Assembly (NCBI GenBank): GCA_947495915.1
Contig: CANMAW010000001.1
Coordinates: 992,001-1,056,000, forward strand
Source: Maribacter algarum (ex Lu et al. 2025) (nom. illeg.)
GTDB lineage: Bacteria; Bacteroidota; Bacteroidia; Flavobacteriales; Flavobacteriaceae
Direction of reading: 5' to 3'
Length of the DNA stretch: 64,000 bases
The position numbers were made by a program, and so were the translations under genes. The notes under the pieces were generated by a model. That model ran no database searches. It was not told the origin of the DNA and saw nothing but the letters and a program-made list of their open reading frames with translations. Positions 18,603 to 28,332 of this stretch are shown here, piece after piece; position 1 is the stretch's first letter, and each line of letters opens with the position of its first letter.

Positions 18603-20192
18603 ATGTTAGGAATTGTTTCTTTTTTAGGCTTTACTGTTTTAGTGGCAGTAATAGCTTATTTGTCTACGCGTAAAACCAATGAAAAATCTTCTGATGGTTA
18701 TTTTCTTGGAGGTAGAAGTTTAACTGCAGGTGTAATTGCAGGATCACTTTTGCTAACCAATCTGTCAACAGAACAAATTGTTGGTTTAAACGGTGACGCC
18801 TATCGAGATGGAATTTTGGTTATGGCGTGGGAAACACTTGCAGCAATTGCAATGGTGATTTGTGCTATTTTTCTTTTGCCAAAATATTTAAAGGGTGGTA
18901 TTAGTACCATTCCAACATTTTTAGAGCGAAGATTTGATAAAACCACTAAAGCATTAACGTCTGGGCTATTTTTAAGTGGATATGCCATAGTGCTATTACC
19001 AATTGTTCTGTATTCAGGTTCTTTGGCTATAAGTGGTATGTTTGATTTACCTGGTAAATTGGGAATTTCTGAATGGGCTTCTATATGGGTTTGTGTATGG
19101 AGTATTGGTATTATAGGAAGTATTTATGCCATTTTTGGGGGATTAAAAGCGGTAGCTGTATCTGATAGTATTAATGCGATAGGCCTTTTAATAGGAGGTT
19201 TACTAATACCTGTTTTTGGTTTGTGGGCGATTAGTGATGACGGAAGTATTTTAGGTGGAATTGCCGTGTTAACAGCTGAGCATCCAGAAAAATTTAATGC
19301 AATAGGCTCTGAATCTTCAAGTATACCTTTTATGACCATTTTTACTGGTATGGTGATCGTTCAACTGTTTTATTGGGGTACGAATCAACAAATTATTCAA
19401 AGAGCCTTAGCGGCTAAAAATTTGGTTGAAGGTCAAAAAGGAGTTATGCTTGCAGCTTTCTTCAAAATTTTAGGACCTATAATTGTAGTGTTACCTGGTA
19501 TAATTGCTTACCATCTTTTTGACGGTCAACTTGAACGTGCAGATCAAGCGTATCCAAAACTTGTTGCTGAGGTATTGCCACCAGCCTTTGTTGGCTTCTT
19601 CGCTGCAGTACTTTTCGGGGCTATTCTAAGTTCTTTTAATAGTGCGTTAAATAGTTGTGTTACACTCTATGGAATTGATATTTATAAAGAATATATCAAT
19701 AAAGAAGCTAAAGAAGAATTGATAGTAAAAAAAGGAAAACAATTCGGAGTAGGTTTAGCAGCTTTTGCAATGATAATAGCACCATTTTTGTATTATGCTT
19801 CGAGTGGATTATTTGGCTATTTGCAACAGGTAAACGGTGCCTACAGTGTTCCTATTCTTTCAGTTGTAATCATTGGATTCTTAACCAAACGTGTGCCGGC
19901 TATTGCGGCCAAAGTAGGAATAATTTTTGCTTTTGTTGTGTATGTTGTGTATATCATTTTATCACGTGGTTTTGAATTAGATTGGTTACCTCACATGCTA
20001 CATGTACAAGCAATTACCTTAGTATTGACCGTTATTCTTATGTTAGTAATTGGAAAAATGAACCCTCGTAAGACTGATTATGTTCAGAAATATACCAATG
20101 AGGTAGACATTACAGCTTGGAAATATGTGAAACCGGTAGGAATAGCAATTTCTTTAATTGTGATTAGTACCTATATTATTTTCAGAGGCTAA
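18603..20192 (+). CDS. Sodium:solute symporter (SSS/SGLT family), probable sugar importer
   Basis: A 529-residue inner-membrane protein with about 13-14 hydrophobic segments. Family hallmarks are the N-terminal SDGYFLGGRSLTAGVIAGSL, the segment TNLSTEQIVGLNGDAYRDG, and the central GAILSSFNSALNSCVTLYGI with its sodium-site Ser/Asn residues. The family couples sodium entry to uptake of sugars and other solutes. The next genes are xylA and xylB, convergent across a shared terminator, so xylose or a xylose-containing sugar is the likely substrate. That is inferred from context. The LacI-type operator lies about 290 bases upstream. Confidence 0.85.
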   Translation: MLGIVSFLGFTVLVAVIAYLSTRKTNEKSSDGYFLGGRSLTAGVIAGSLLLTNLSTEQIVGLNGDAYRDGILVMAWETLAAIAMVICAIFLLPKYLKGGISTIPTFLERRFDKTTKALTSGLFLSGYAIVLLPIVLYSGSLAISGMFDLPGKLGISEWASIWVCVWSIGIIGSIYAIFGGLKAVAVSDSINAIGLLIGGLLIPVFGLWAISDDGSILGGIAVLTAEHPEKFNAIGSESSSIPFMTIFTGMVIVQLFYWGTNQQIIQRALAAKNLVEGQKGVMLAAFFKILGPIIVVLPGIIAYHLFDGQLERADQAYPKLVAEVLPPAFVGFFAAVLFGAILSSFNSALNSCVTLYGIDIYKEYINKEAKEELIVKKGKQFGVGLAAFAMIIAPFLYYASSGLFGYLQQVNGAYSVPILSVVIIGFLTKRVPAIAAKVGIIFAFVVYVVYIILSRGFELDWLPHMLHVQAITLVLTVILMLVIGKMNPRKTDYVQKYTNEVDITAWKYVKPVGIAISLIVISTYIIFRG

Positions 20193-20216
20193 ATAATTAA
20201 TCAAAATATATGTTAC

Positions 20217-20254
20217 AAAAAAATCCGATCTAGAATGCTAGATCGGATTTTTTT
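20217..20254. terminator. Bidirectional intrinsic terminator between the symporter gene and xylA
   Basis: The stem TCCGATCTAG / CTAGATCGGA around AATG is flanked by seven A on one side and seven T on the other. It can end both convergent transcripts. Confidence 0.9.
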
Positions 20255-20270
20255 ATTTCAGATTGATGAA

Positions 20271-21596
20271 TTAAATATACTGGTTAATTATATTTTCAAA
20301 CAACTCTTGTTTTCCACTTTGAAGCTCTAGTTCACCGTTTTCTTGAGCAATTTTATAAAGTGCGCTGAAATCAAGTTTTCCATCTTCAAAGTCTTTACCT
20401 TTTCCAGAATCAAATGAGCTATATCGTTTTTCACGTAAGGCATCATATGGTGAAGAGCTAATAATTTTATCTGCTACAAGAAGAGCACGTGCGAAGATAT
20501 CTGCACCGCCAATATGAGCGTAAAAAACATCATCCATATCTGTTGAATTTCTTCTGATTTTTGCATCAAAATTTATTCCACCACCTTGCAAACCACCAGC
20601 TTTTAAGAATACCAACATAGCTTCAGTTACTTCACCAATGTTATTCGGAAATTGGTCTGTATCCCATCCATTTTGATAATCACCTCTGTTGGCATCAATA
20701 CTACCTAACATACCATGTGCTGCTGCAACTTCCATTTCATGTTGCATCGTATGACTTGCCAAAGTAGCGTGATTTACTTCAATATTTATTTTAAAATCAT
20801 CTTGTAATCCGTATTGATTAAGAAACCCAACTACGGTAGCGCAATCAAAGTCATATTGATGCTTTGTCGGTTCCATAGGTTTGGGTTCAATAAAAAAGTT
20901 GCCCTTAAAACCTTGCCCTCTAGCGTAATCGCGGGCCATAGCTAAGAATTTGCCCAAATGATCAAGTTCACGTTTCATGTCAGTATTGAGCAGTGACATA
21001 TAGCCCTCACGACCACCCCAAAACACATAATTTTCACCATCGAGTGCCATGGTCGCATCCATGGCAAGTTTTATTTGACCACCAGCACGAGCCAAAACAT
21101 CAAAATCAGGATTAGTTGCTGCGCCATTCATGTATCTAGGGTTTGAAAAGCAGTTGGCAGTACCCCATAACAACTTTACTCCCGATGCTGCTTTTTTTCC
21201 TTTTATATAATCAACTATAGTAGCCAATCTATTTTCTGATTCTGCAAAAGATGCACCTTCTTGTATCAAATCAAAGTCATGAAAACAAAAATAATCAAAG
21301 CCCATTTTGGTAATAAATTCAAAGGCGGCATCGGCCTTTTGTTTTGCCGCCTCTAGGGCATCTGAAGGTTGGTCCCATGGAAAATTCTGTGTGCCAGGCC
21401 CGAACGGATCAGCACCCTGCCCACAGAAGGTATGCCAATAAGCGATAGCAAATTTGAAATGTTCTCGCATGGTTTTACCTGCAACTACTTGATCAGGGTT
21501 ATAATATTTAAACGCTAAAGGATTGTCTGATTCTTTTCCTTCAAATTTAATTTCTCCTATTCCTTTGAAATATTCTTTGTCTCCAATGAGTGCCAT
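20271..21596 (-). CDS. xylA: Xylose isomerase
   Basis: A 441-residue protein, the usual length of class II xylose isomerases. It interconverts D-xylose and D-xylulose in the cytoplasm. Visible signatures are [14 protein letters not shown] near residues 53-66, the catalytic FHDFDL with H106 and D109, [16 protein letters not shown] near 195, [16 protein letters not shown] near 240, [13 protein letters not shown] near 275 and GSIDANRGD near 300, which supply the two metal sites. It starts one base after the xylulokinase stop, so xylB-xylA is an operon read towards the terminator at 20217. A LacI-type operator is placed in front of xylB. Confidence 0.97.
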   Translation of the reverse strand: MALIGDKEYFKGIGEIKFEGKESDNPLAFKYYNPDQVVAGKTMREHFKFAIAYWHTFCGQGADPFGPGTQNFPWDQPSDALEAAKQKADAAFEFITKMGFDYFCFHDFDLIQEGASFAESENRLATIVDYIKGKKAASGVKLLWGTANCFSNPRYMNGAATNPDFDVLARAGGQIKLAMDATMALDGENYVFWGGREGYMSLLNTDMKRELDHLGKFLAMARDYARGQGFKGNFFIEPKPMEPTKHQYDFDCATVVGFLNQYGLQDDFKINIEVNHATLASHTMQHEMEVAAAHGMLGSIDANRGDYQNGWDTDQFPNNIGEVTEAMLVFLKAGGLQGGGINFDAKIRRNSTDMDDVFYAHIGGADIFARALLVADKIISSSPYDALREKRYSSFDSGKGKDFEDGKLDFSALYKIAQENGELELQSGKQELFENIINQYI

Positions 21597-21597
21597 A

Positions 21598-23082
21598 TTA
21601 ATTTGTATTTAATAAGTGTGTTAGTTTATTTTTCCATTGTGTATATGCCTTTTCGTAGGCGGTCTTTTCTATCGCAGGTTTGAAACCTGTTACATAGTCA
21701 TTTTCAATAATTTGTTTTCCAAAAGATTCAAAGTCACCCTTGTAAAGTTGGCAAGCACGTGCAGCACCTATGGCTCCTGTGGTGTCATATATTTCAATTT
21801 CATGCCCAATTAAGGTTGCTATAGTATTTGAAAAAATGGAAGACCTGAAAAGATTGTCATTGCCTGCCCGTATTACATTTACCTGTAATTCATCTGATTT
21901 CATAATTTCCATGCCATATACAAATGAAAAGGCAATACCTTCTAAAGCTGCTCTACATAAATGAGCTTTAGTGTGAATGTTTAGGTTTAAGTTTGATATT
22001 TGTGTTCCAATAGTTTTATTGTCGAGCATTCTTTCAGCACCGTTACCAAACGGATGAATCATAACTTCTTCTGAACCAATGGCCACTGAATTTGCCAAAT
22101 CATTCATCTCTTGATATGAGGTAACGTTTAAGTTATTCAATAACCAACGATATTGAATACCCGCCCCATTTATACATAATAATTTGCCAATTCGAGGTTG
22201 CGAATGTTTATAATTGACATGAGCAAAATTGTTTACTCGTGAACTTTCTTTTACTGATAAATTTTCGGTTATGGCATAAACCACACCTGATGTACCACCA
22301 GTTGCGGCTACTTCTCCTGGATTAAAAACATTTAATGATAATGCATTGTTTGGTTGATCACCGGCTCTATACAATATTGGCGTATCTATGTTTAGGCCTG
22401 TGGCTATTGCTCCTTCTTGCGAAATTTTACCTTGAACGGAAAACGTATCAACGATATCTGGGACCATCTTTGGATCGATGCCATAATGATCTAAAAACCA
22501 ATCGGCAATTTGGTTTGTTTTGAAATCCCAAAATATACCTTCTGATAAACCTGAAACTGTTGAGTTAATGGTATTGCTAAGTTTGTAAGCAATATAATCA
22601 CCAGGCAGCATAAATTTATAAATCTGACTATAAATCTGGGGCTCATTATCTTTTACCCATTTCAATTTTGATGCTGTGAAGTTTCCAGGTGCATTGAGTA
22701 AGTGCTCATCACACTTTTCTTTTCCTATATCATTATACGCCTGCTTACCTATTTCAACAGCTCTACTATCACACCAAATTATGGAATCTCTTAGAGGGTT
22801 TCCGTTGGTGTTAACGAGCACAAGTCCGTGCATCTGATAAGATATTCCTATGCCTGAAACCTGGTTTTTAGAGATATTATTAGCTGCTAAAAGTTGTTTG
22901 GTAGCATTACAAATATGCAACCACCAGTCATTTGGATTTTGTTCGGCCCAGCCGTGACGTAGGGCTTTCATGCTCATTTCAGTACTGGGTTCAGTCACTA
23001 CATTAATGCTTTTTCCAGATGAGATTTCTACTAAAGCTGCTTTAATAGATGAACTGCCTATATCATAACCAATTGTGTACAT
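21598..23082 (-). CDS. xylB: Xylulokinase
   Basis: A 494-residue FGGY-family kinase that phosphorylates D-xylulose to xylulose 5-phosphate. The N-terminal ATPase motif is [14 protein letters not shown]. Later come [11 protein letters not shown], the substrate-loop [19 protein letters not shown], the catalytic-Asp region [14 protein letters not shown], and the second ATPase motif [14 protein letters not shown]. It is the first gene of xylB-xylA. The palindrome at 23094-23109 begins twelve bases upstream of its ATG, a position where a bound repressor would block transcription or its early steps. Confidence 0.95.
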   Translation of the reverse strand: MYTIGYDIGSSSIKAALVEISSGKSINVVTEPSTEMSMKALRHGWAEQNPNDWWLHICNATKQLLAANNISKNQVSGIGISYQMHGLVLVNTNGNPLRDSIIWCDSRAVEIGKQAYNDIGKEKCDEHLLNAPGNFTASKLKWVKDNEPQIYSQIYKFMLPGDYIAYKLSNTINSTVSGLSEGIFWDFKTNQIADWFLDHYGIDPKMVPDIVDTFSVQGKISQEGAIATGLNIDTPILYRAGDQPNNALSLNVFNPGEVAATGGTSGVVYAITENLSVKESSRVNNFAHVNYKHSQPRIGKLLCINGAGIQYRWLLNNLNVTSYQEMNDLANSVAIGSEEVMIHPFGNGAERMLDNKTIGTQISNLNLNIHTKAHLCRAALEGIAFSFVYGMEIMKSDELQVNVIRAGNDNLFRSSIFSNTIATLIGHEIEIYDTTGAIGAARACQLYKGDFESFGKQIIENDYVTGFKPAIEKTAYEKAYTQWKNKLTHLLNTN

Positions 23083-23093
23083 ATATACGATTT

Positions 23094-23109
23094 ACGAAAA
23101 CGTTTGCGT
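23094..23109. promoter_or_regulatory. LacI-family operator upstream of xylB
   Basis: ACGAAAACGTTTGCGT is a palindromic 16-mer around a central CG and differs from the other two sites at only a few positions. It lies 12 bases before the xylB start codon. Confidence 0.75.
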
Positions 23110-23152
23110 AGATGAAGATATTGATTTTGTTTTGATTCGCAAACTATGGTAT

Positions 23153-23187
23153 AAAAAAAGCCCAAATGAATATTCATTTGAGCTTTT
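23153..23187 (-). terminator. Intrinsic terminator of the susC-susD transcript
   Basis: In the minus-strand RNA the arms AGCUCAAAUGAA and UUCAUUUGGGCU pair completely, with one G-U wobble that would be a C-A mismatch on the plus strand. A run of seven U follows. The asymmetry shows it serves the minus-strand susCD transcript. Confidence 0.85.
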
Positions 23188-23206
23188 ATATTTAAAATTT
23201 CAATTT

Positions 23207-24814
23207 TTAATATCCTGGATTTTGAACTAAAGCTGGATTTGCAAGTAGCTGTGCTGCCGGGATCGGAAATAACTTGTATTTATCATTATTAATTGATGCC
23301 GGTGCTTTAAACTGCCAATCTCTTGTGTATTGACCAAAACGAATTAAATCGTTTCTTCGCCATGCTTCAGCGTATAATTCACGGCCTCTTTCATCTAATA
23401 GATCTTGTTCACTTACAGAACCTAATGGTGAGGCTTGGCGTAAAACTCTTAATTCGTTTACCAAAGCGGTTGGGTCACCACCGCTTCGCATTAAAGCTTC
23501 AGCTTTCATTAAATGTGCATCTGCATATCTAAAGAAAATTTCATGACCTCTAAATTCACCAAAACGAGGTGCATATTTCATAACACGTATGCCCGTAGTT
23601 TCATCGTTGTTAATGATACTAGGAGAACCTGTGCCATCTAAGAAATCTCTTTTGAATGTTAATGGTGCTCCTGCTCTATCTTCAAGTGGAGTACCATCAA
23701 GAGCATATTGCTGACCAATTAAAAATCCGTTTCCTACATTAGAACCAACTTCAAAACCATCTTCATCATTAGTTTGGTCTCTACCAGTAAACGGAATTCC
23801 ACCTGAAGGTACACCGCCACGTCTTTCTTCTTGCATATCAAGAGGAGTCTCATCTAACTCAACACGGTTGCTGTTTGCATCTCCTTCAAAAAGGTCATAG
23901 TATTCGGCAAGAGTACTGAACCCATTCCATCCGCCACCTCCTAAAGAAGTAGAGTTGTAATGTAGCCCATTAAATATTCTATTACCTACACCTGATGCAA
24001 GTGACCATACAGTTTCTGTATCTGCAGAATCACGGAAAAGATCAAAATATCCTTCTTGTAATGCATATCCTTCAGCTGCGATTTCGTCAACCAATGATAT
24101 TACTGCTGCCATATCACTGCTATCGGCACTTCCACCTAAGTAAATATGTTTGTTCAATAATACTTTAGCTTTCAAATACCTTGCTGCTGCTTTGCTCGCT
24201 CTTCCATTCGCTTCGCCGCTACCAGCAGTTACGCTTGGCAAGTTTGAAATTGCTGTGTCTATATCAGCAATGATAAAGTCAACAGCTGCTTGACCGGTTA
24301 ATACCTCTGGTAAGGCAGAAGAAGGTAAAGTAACATCTCTAAACGGAACCTGACCGTAAAAGTCTAAAATTGTCCACATACTCAAAGCTCTAATAAAACT
24401 AGCTTCACCGATATTTTCAGTTGAAGGGCTGCTACGAGAGTCTAAAATTTGAGAACAAAGTAATTGATTTCCATTCCACTGGTCCCATACAGCAATAACA
24501 AATACGTGTTCAGGTGACCATAAATGTTGGTGTAAACTAGACCATTGTCCATTATCACCCCAGTCAGTACCACGTGTTGGTACGATTGCTGCATCAGCAG
24601 TAACTTCCATTAATGCAAAACGGTTTCCTTGATCTCCATATTGACCGTTAAGCCTATTGTACAATTCATCTACGGTAGATGACGGGTCGGCTAAACCTTG
24701 AAATCCTGCACTAATTATCGAATCGGTTTCTTCAATCTCCAAATCGGTACAGGAGGTAAGTCCAACAACCAAAAGGAGGCTTGATAAATAAATTTTAAAA
24801 TGACTTCTTTTCAT
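23207..24814 (-). CDS. SusD/RagB family glycan-binding outer-membrane lipoprotein
   Basis: A 535-residue surface lipoprotein with signal LLLVVGLTSC. I chose the ATG at 24814 because the upstream in-frame codon at 24823 is TTG and would only lengthen the signal peptide. SusD features include an SQILDSR-type helix pair near residue 115, ASFIRALSMWTILDFYGQVP near 130 (the helical TPR-like core), GRASKAAARYLKAKVLLN near 195 and a C-terminal FRYADAHLMKAEALMR then DERGRELYAEAWRRNDLIRFG. SusD proteins bind oligosaccharides and lid the SusC channel. No SusE/F-like gene follows; a terminator comes next. Confidence 0.95.
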   Translation of the reverse strand: MKRSHFKIYLSSLLLVVGLTSCTDLEIEETDSIISAGFQGLADPSSTVDELYNRLNGQYGDQGNRFALMEVTADAAIVPTRGTDWGDNGQWSSLHQHLWSPEHVFVIAVWDQWNGNQLLCSQILDSRSSPSTENIGEASFIRALSMWTILDFYGQVPFRDVTLPSSALPEVLTGQAAVDFIIADIDTAISNLPSVTAGSGEANGRASKAAARYLKAKVLLNKHIYLGGSADSSDMAAVISLVDEIAAEGYALQEGYFDLFRDSADTETVWSLASGVGNRIFNGLHYNSTSLGGGGWNGFSTLAEYYDLFEGDANSNRVELDETPLDMQEERRGGVPSGGIPFTGRDQTNDEDGFEVGSNVGNGFLIGQQYALDGTPLEDRAGAPLTFKRDFLDGTGSPSIINNDETTGIRVMKYAPRFGEFRGHEIFFRYADAHLMKAEALMRSGGDPTALVNELRVLRQASPLGSVSEQDLLDERGRELYAEAWRRNDLIRFGQYTRDWQFKAPASINNDKYKLFPIPAAQLLANPALVQNPGY

Positions 24815-24833
24815 GATATTCAATTTTTTTTAA

Positions 24834-27800
24834 TTAGAATGATGCGTTTATACCAAAAGTTATCGTTCTAGGGTTAGGGAAACCTGCCCAGTCGATACCT
24901 CTTGTTGGTACGCCAGAACCTAAATCACCTGTTGCTACGGTGATCTCAGGATCAAGTCCAGAATAATCTGTAATCAAAAACAAGTTTTGACCAGTTACTG
25001 ACAATCTAAGCGTTTTAAATGCACCTTCACCAGTAAGTGGTACATTATAACCTAGTGATGCATTTTGAAAACGTACAAAATCTCCTTTTTCAAGATATCT
25101 TGTAGAAACATCAGCAGATGTGCCTGGTGCTTCACCACTAGCAACTAAATCTTGTGTTACGTTTCTTGCATTGGTGATAGAACCAGAGGTAAAGAAACCG
25201 TTTGCGGTATTGTTGTAAACTGAAAATCCGAATTGACCTGTGAAATAAGCAGAGAAATCAAAGTTCTTCACATTCAAATTTAAAGATAAGCCAGTTGTAA
25301 TATCTGGTAAAGCATCTTCACCTACAAAAACTTTGTCTTGGAATACATCACCAACACCATCTCCATTTTGATCTACATAAGTTGGCTGACCGGAAGCATC
25401 AAGTCCGGCAAATTCGGCCATATAGTACGAGAATAAAGACTGACCTGCTGCAAATCGTTGAGCGAATGCACCCGATAAACCTTGACCGTTAATTGCACCA
25501 GTATCAATTATACCTCCAAAATCTTGAACTTCATTTTGGTTATAGGCAATATTGAATGACGTTGAAAAACTAACATCTTCTTGTTGAATCCAATCATAGG
25601 CTAAGGCTAATTCAATACCCTGGTTAATAATTGAGGCATCAACATTACCAAATTGGAATGGATCTACAGCTGGCGCTGCTGGTGGAGTTTGAAGTAAAAC
25701 ATCTGTGGTGTTGTCGCGGTATACATCAATACTACCTGTAAAACGATCATTGTTAAATCCAAAATCAAGACCAACATTTAAACTTAAAGTTGGTTCCCAT
25801 TTCAAATCAGGAACATCAGTTGCAACAATTGCTAAACCATTTTGATTAATAACACCATCATTTTGAATACTATTAATGTTAAATTGACCAAAACGTTGTC
25901 TTGCAACGAAGTTACCATAGCCTAGTCCATCTTGATTACCAACAACACCACCACTTAAACGAAGTTTTAAGGTGGATACATTGTCGCCTACGAAATCTTC
26001 CTCAACCAATTGCCATGCGAAAGCTCCTGAAGGGAAAATACCATATTGATTTTCAGGTCCGAATCGTGAAGATCCATCAGCTCTAACCGTGGCAGTAAAT
26101 AAATACTTGCTATTAATTGAATAATTCAGTCTTCCGAAGAAAGATTGTAATTCATCTGTATTATCAAATGCATCTGCAACTAAAGAGCGAACACCTTTGT
26201 TAAAAGTAAATGGTGAAGTATCACCAGCAACTACTGTTGGTAATAATCTGTTTACAATAAGTGACGTTGAATTGATGTCATAATAGAATTGTTGGTAGTC
26301 TCCACTAATAGATGCTGCTGCTCCGTTTACCGTACTACTTAATTCTTCACCCATTCTATTTAAATCACTTGTACCAAAACCTCTAGCAGCAGAGTTTCTT
26401 CCGGTAGTTTTAAAATCTTGGTATGAAAAACCAACTAGAAAATCTAAGTTTGAATTTTCAAATTCTTTAGAATAGTTTAGGGTCGCTTCTAATAATCTAT
26501 TTTCTCTGTCTAAAGTATTGTAAACCCCAGACCCTATTCCTTCAGAACCTTGAATGTTTTGAACTTTAGAAGAAATCACTGAGATGTTTTCTGCTTCAGA
26601 TTTATCGTAACCAACATTTACTTTGGCTGTAATTTCAGGGGTTACCTTGTACTCCGCTGAGCCATTTACTAAAATTCTATCGGTTTGCGTTTGATTTTGC
26701 GTGTAGCTTAATAAGTTAGCAGGCAAAATTGATGCACCTCCGTCAGTAAAATTAGGACTAGTTGACCATGTTGGGTTTGCTGCATAAGAGGCTCCTAAAA
26801 TATCACCTCTAAATCCTGCTCCTCCTGTTAAAGGTGCAGTTTCGTCATTTACACGCGAAATTGTTGCAGAAACACCTAAAATAAGTTTGTCATCTAAGAA
26901 ACGATGTCTGGCGTTAATTCTCCCAGATACACGCTCCATATCTGTTTTTTCAACAACACCAAATTGCTTGCTGTAACCAAAAGTTGCACGAACATTTCCT
27001 TTTCCATAATTGTTAGAATAGGAAATATTGTTGTTGGTCGATGCTGTGGTTCGTGTGATATAATCTTGCCAATCTGTATTATTGCCAAAATCCACGGAAT
27101 TGGCATCACCACCAAATTGTGTAACTGCTGAAAGAAATTGATTGCGATTTAAAAGATCGTAACTGTTAGCTGGTTTTGCAACACTTAAATTGGTTGAGAA
27201 TTCAATCACACCGCCTTGGCTGCCTTTACCACTCTTCGTGGTAATAATTACAACACCATTCGCACCTCTAGAGCCGTATATGGCAGTGGCTGATGCATCT
27301 TTCAAAATACTGATACTTTCAATATCAGACGGATTTAAAAAGTTCAACGGGTTTCTTACTGCGCTAGCACCTAGTCCTGTGTCACCAGAAGGGGCAGTAC
27401 TTTCTCCAGATAATGGAACACCATCAATAACAAATAAAGGATTGTTGTTAGCACGTACTGACTTAGAACCTCTAATATTAACTGAAATACCGGCACCTGG
27501 CTCACCACTCGACTGAGAAATGTTAACACCAGCGGTTTTACCTTGTATTAATTGTTCTGGTGAGGCGATAACACCACCATTAAAATCTTTTGCAGTTACC
27601 GAGGCAACTGAACCAGTTGCATCTTTTACTGTAGTAGTACCATAACCGATAACTACAACCTCTTCTAATGCTTCAGCATCTTCTTGCAGGGTAACATTAA
27701 TTGTAGACTGTGAGTTAACAGCTATTTCTTGGGTTTTAAAGCCCACATAACTAAACACCAAAGTGGCATCGCTTCCAGCTTCGATTGTAAAATTACCATC

Positions 27801-27965
27801 GAAATCGGTTTGTGTACCCGTAGTAGTTCCTTTCACCACAACACTTGCTCCTGGTAAGGGGCCTTGTGCATCAGAAACGGTTCCGGTTACTTCCTGTGCT
27901 TGGGTGAAACTGAAACAGAAAAGTGCTCCAATTACCAACAAGCTTTTAAGCAGCGTAATCTTCAT
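24834..27965 (-). CDS. SusC/RagA family TonB-linked outer-membrane transporter
   Basis: A 1043-residue TonB-dependent transporter. After a signal peptide ending SFTQAQ comes a carboxypeptidase-regulatory-like domain (EVTGTVSDAQGPLPGASVVV, then GNFTIEAGSD), a TonB-box-like segment (EEVVVIGYGTTTVKDATGSV), the plug with INIRG-type motif SVNIRGSKSVRANNNPLFVI and SISILKDASATAIYGSRGAN, and a beta-barrel ending with an aromatic strand (TITFGINASF). It imports oligosaccharides with SusD, whose gene lies 19 bases downstream. A promoter-like TATTTTTG at 28026 and a LacI-type operator at 28069 lie upstream. The sugar specificity is not readable; nearby genes point to alpha-glucans or xylose-containing glycans. 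Confidence 0.96.
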   Translation of the reverse strand: MKITLLKSLLVIGALFCFSFTQAQEVTGTVSDAQGPLPGASVVVKGTTTGTQTDFDGNFTIEAGSDATLVFSYVGFKTQEIAVNSQSTINVTLQEDAEALEEVVVIGYGTTTVKDATGSVASVTAKDFNGGVIASPEQLIQGKTAGVNISQSSGEPGAGISVNIRGSKSVRANNNPLFVIDGVPLSGESTAPSGDTGLGASAVRNPLNFLNPSDIESISILKDASATAIYGSRGANGVVIITTKSGKGSQGGVIEFSTNLSVAKPANSYDLLNRNQFLSAVTQFGGDANSVDFGNNTDWQDYITRTTASTNNNISYSNNYGKGNVRATFGYSKQFGVVEKTDMERVSGRINARHRFLDDKLILGVSATISRVNDETAPLTGGAGFRGDILGASYAANPTWSTSPNFTDGGASILPANLLSYTQNQTQTDRILVNGSAEYKVTPEITAKVNVGYDKSEAENISVISSKVQNIQGSEGIGSGVYNTLDRENRLLEATLNYSKEFENSNLDFLVGFSYQDFKTTGRNSAARGFGTSDLNRMGEELSSTVNGAAASISGDYQQFYYDINSTSLIVNRLLPTVVAGDTSPFTFNKGVRSLVADAFDNTDELQSFFGRLNYSINSKYLFTATVRADGSSRFGPENQYGIFPSGAFAWQLVEEDFVGDNVSTLKLRLSGGVVGNQDGLGYGNFVARQRFGQFNINSIQNDGVINQNGLAIVATDVPDLKWEPTLSLNVGLDFGFNNDRFTGSIDVYRDNTTDVLLQTPPAAPAVDPFQFGNVDASIINQGIELALAYDWIQQEDVSFSTSFNIAYNQNEVQDFGGIIDTGAINGQGLSGAFAQRFAAGQSLFSYYMAEFAGLDASGQPTYVDQNGDGVGDVFQDKVFVGEDALPDITTGLSLNLNVKNFDFSAYFTGQFGFSVYNNTANGFFTSGSITNARNVTQDLVASGEAPGTSADVSTRYLEKGDFVRFQNASLGYNVPLTGEGAFKTLRLSVTGQNLFLITDYSGLDPEITVATGDLGSGVPTRGIDWAGFPNPRTITFGINASF

Positions 27966-28025
27966 AAATAATTAATTTTAAGTTGAGTTAATTTAATAAG
28001 AGAAAAATAAAAGTGTTAAAATATG

Positions 28026-28033
28026 CAAAAATA
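28026..28033 (-). promoter_or_regulatory. Predicted Bacteroidota -7 element of susC
   Basis: On the minus strand the octamer reads TATTTTTG, fitting TAnnTTTG. A TTG at 28056-28058 lies 22 bases upstream as a possible -33 element. The start site would leave a leader of roughly 55 bases. Confidence 0.45.
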
Positions 28034-28068
28034 TCATAGTGTAAAAAGCTGAATTCAAATCAAAAATT

Positions 28069-28084
28069 ACGAAAACGGTTTCGT
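28069..28084. promoter_or_regulatory. LacI-family operator upstream of susC
   Basis: ACGAAAACGGTTTCGT is a palindromic 16-mer with the same arms as the sites at 18298 and 23094. It sits just upstream of the predicted susC -33 element. Confidence 0.75.
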
Positions 28085-28125
28085 GTTAATAACTTTCTAA
28101 CAATGAGGTTTTTTTATTTTCATAC

Positions 28126-28149
28126 ATTGCGAATTGTGTAATTCGCAAT
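28126..28149. repeat. Perfect inverted repeat with ten-base arms
   Basis: ATTGCGAATT and AATTCGCAAT flank GTGT. The core TTGCGAAT also occurs upstream of xylB (minus strand, near 23136-23143). It may be an operator for a second regulator, or an RNA hairpin if transcribed. Confidence 0.5.
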
Positions 28150-28236
28150 TTTGTAGTTTAAAAATGAGTGAATTAGCATTTTTATCAAAGATAGGGCTTT
28201 TTAAAATCTTCTATTATTTCATATAAATTGATTGGT

Positions 28237-28258
28237 TTTTTTAACAATTGTTAAAAAA
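28237..28258. repeat. Perfect 22-base palindrome upstream of the LacI-family gene
   Basis: The two eleven-base arms (TTTTTTAACAA and TTGTTAAAAAA) meet without a spacer. ATTGATT and AATCAAT flank it as an outer repeat. It lies about 75 bases before the GTG start and could be an operator for autoregulation or for another protein. Confidence 0.45.
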
Positions 28259-28332
28259 TCAATTTTATTGATTGATACCAAATGAAAAGTACTATTTTGC
28301 TATAAATGGAAACCTAATAGTATTCTTAATAA

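Larger units (their letters stand above)
27966..28332. promoter_or_regulatory. Divergent control region between susC and the LacI-family gene
   Basis: This 367-base gap holds no gene. It has a susC promoter candidate (28026-28033), a LacI-type operator (28069-28084), a 24-base inverted repeat with ten-base arms (28126-28149) and a perfect 22-base palindrome (28237-28258). The density of palindromes suggests more than one regulator. Confidence 0.65.

Noticed and set aside
24814-24823. Start of susD at a TTG (24823)
   Set aside because: The ATG three codons later gives a normal lipoprotein signal.
27190-27516. 108-codon plus-strand frame over susC
   Set aside because: It lies within the conserved plug domain of SusC on the other strand and has no start context or domain of its own.
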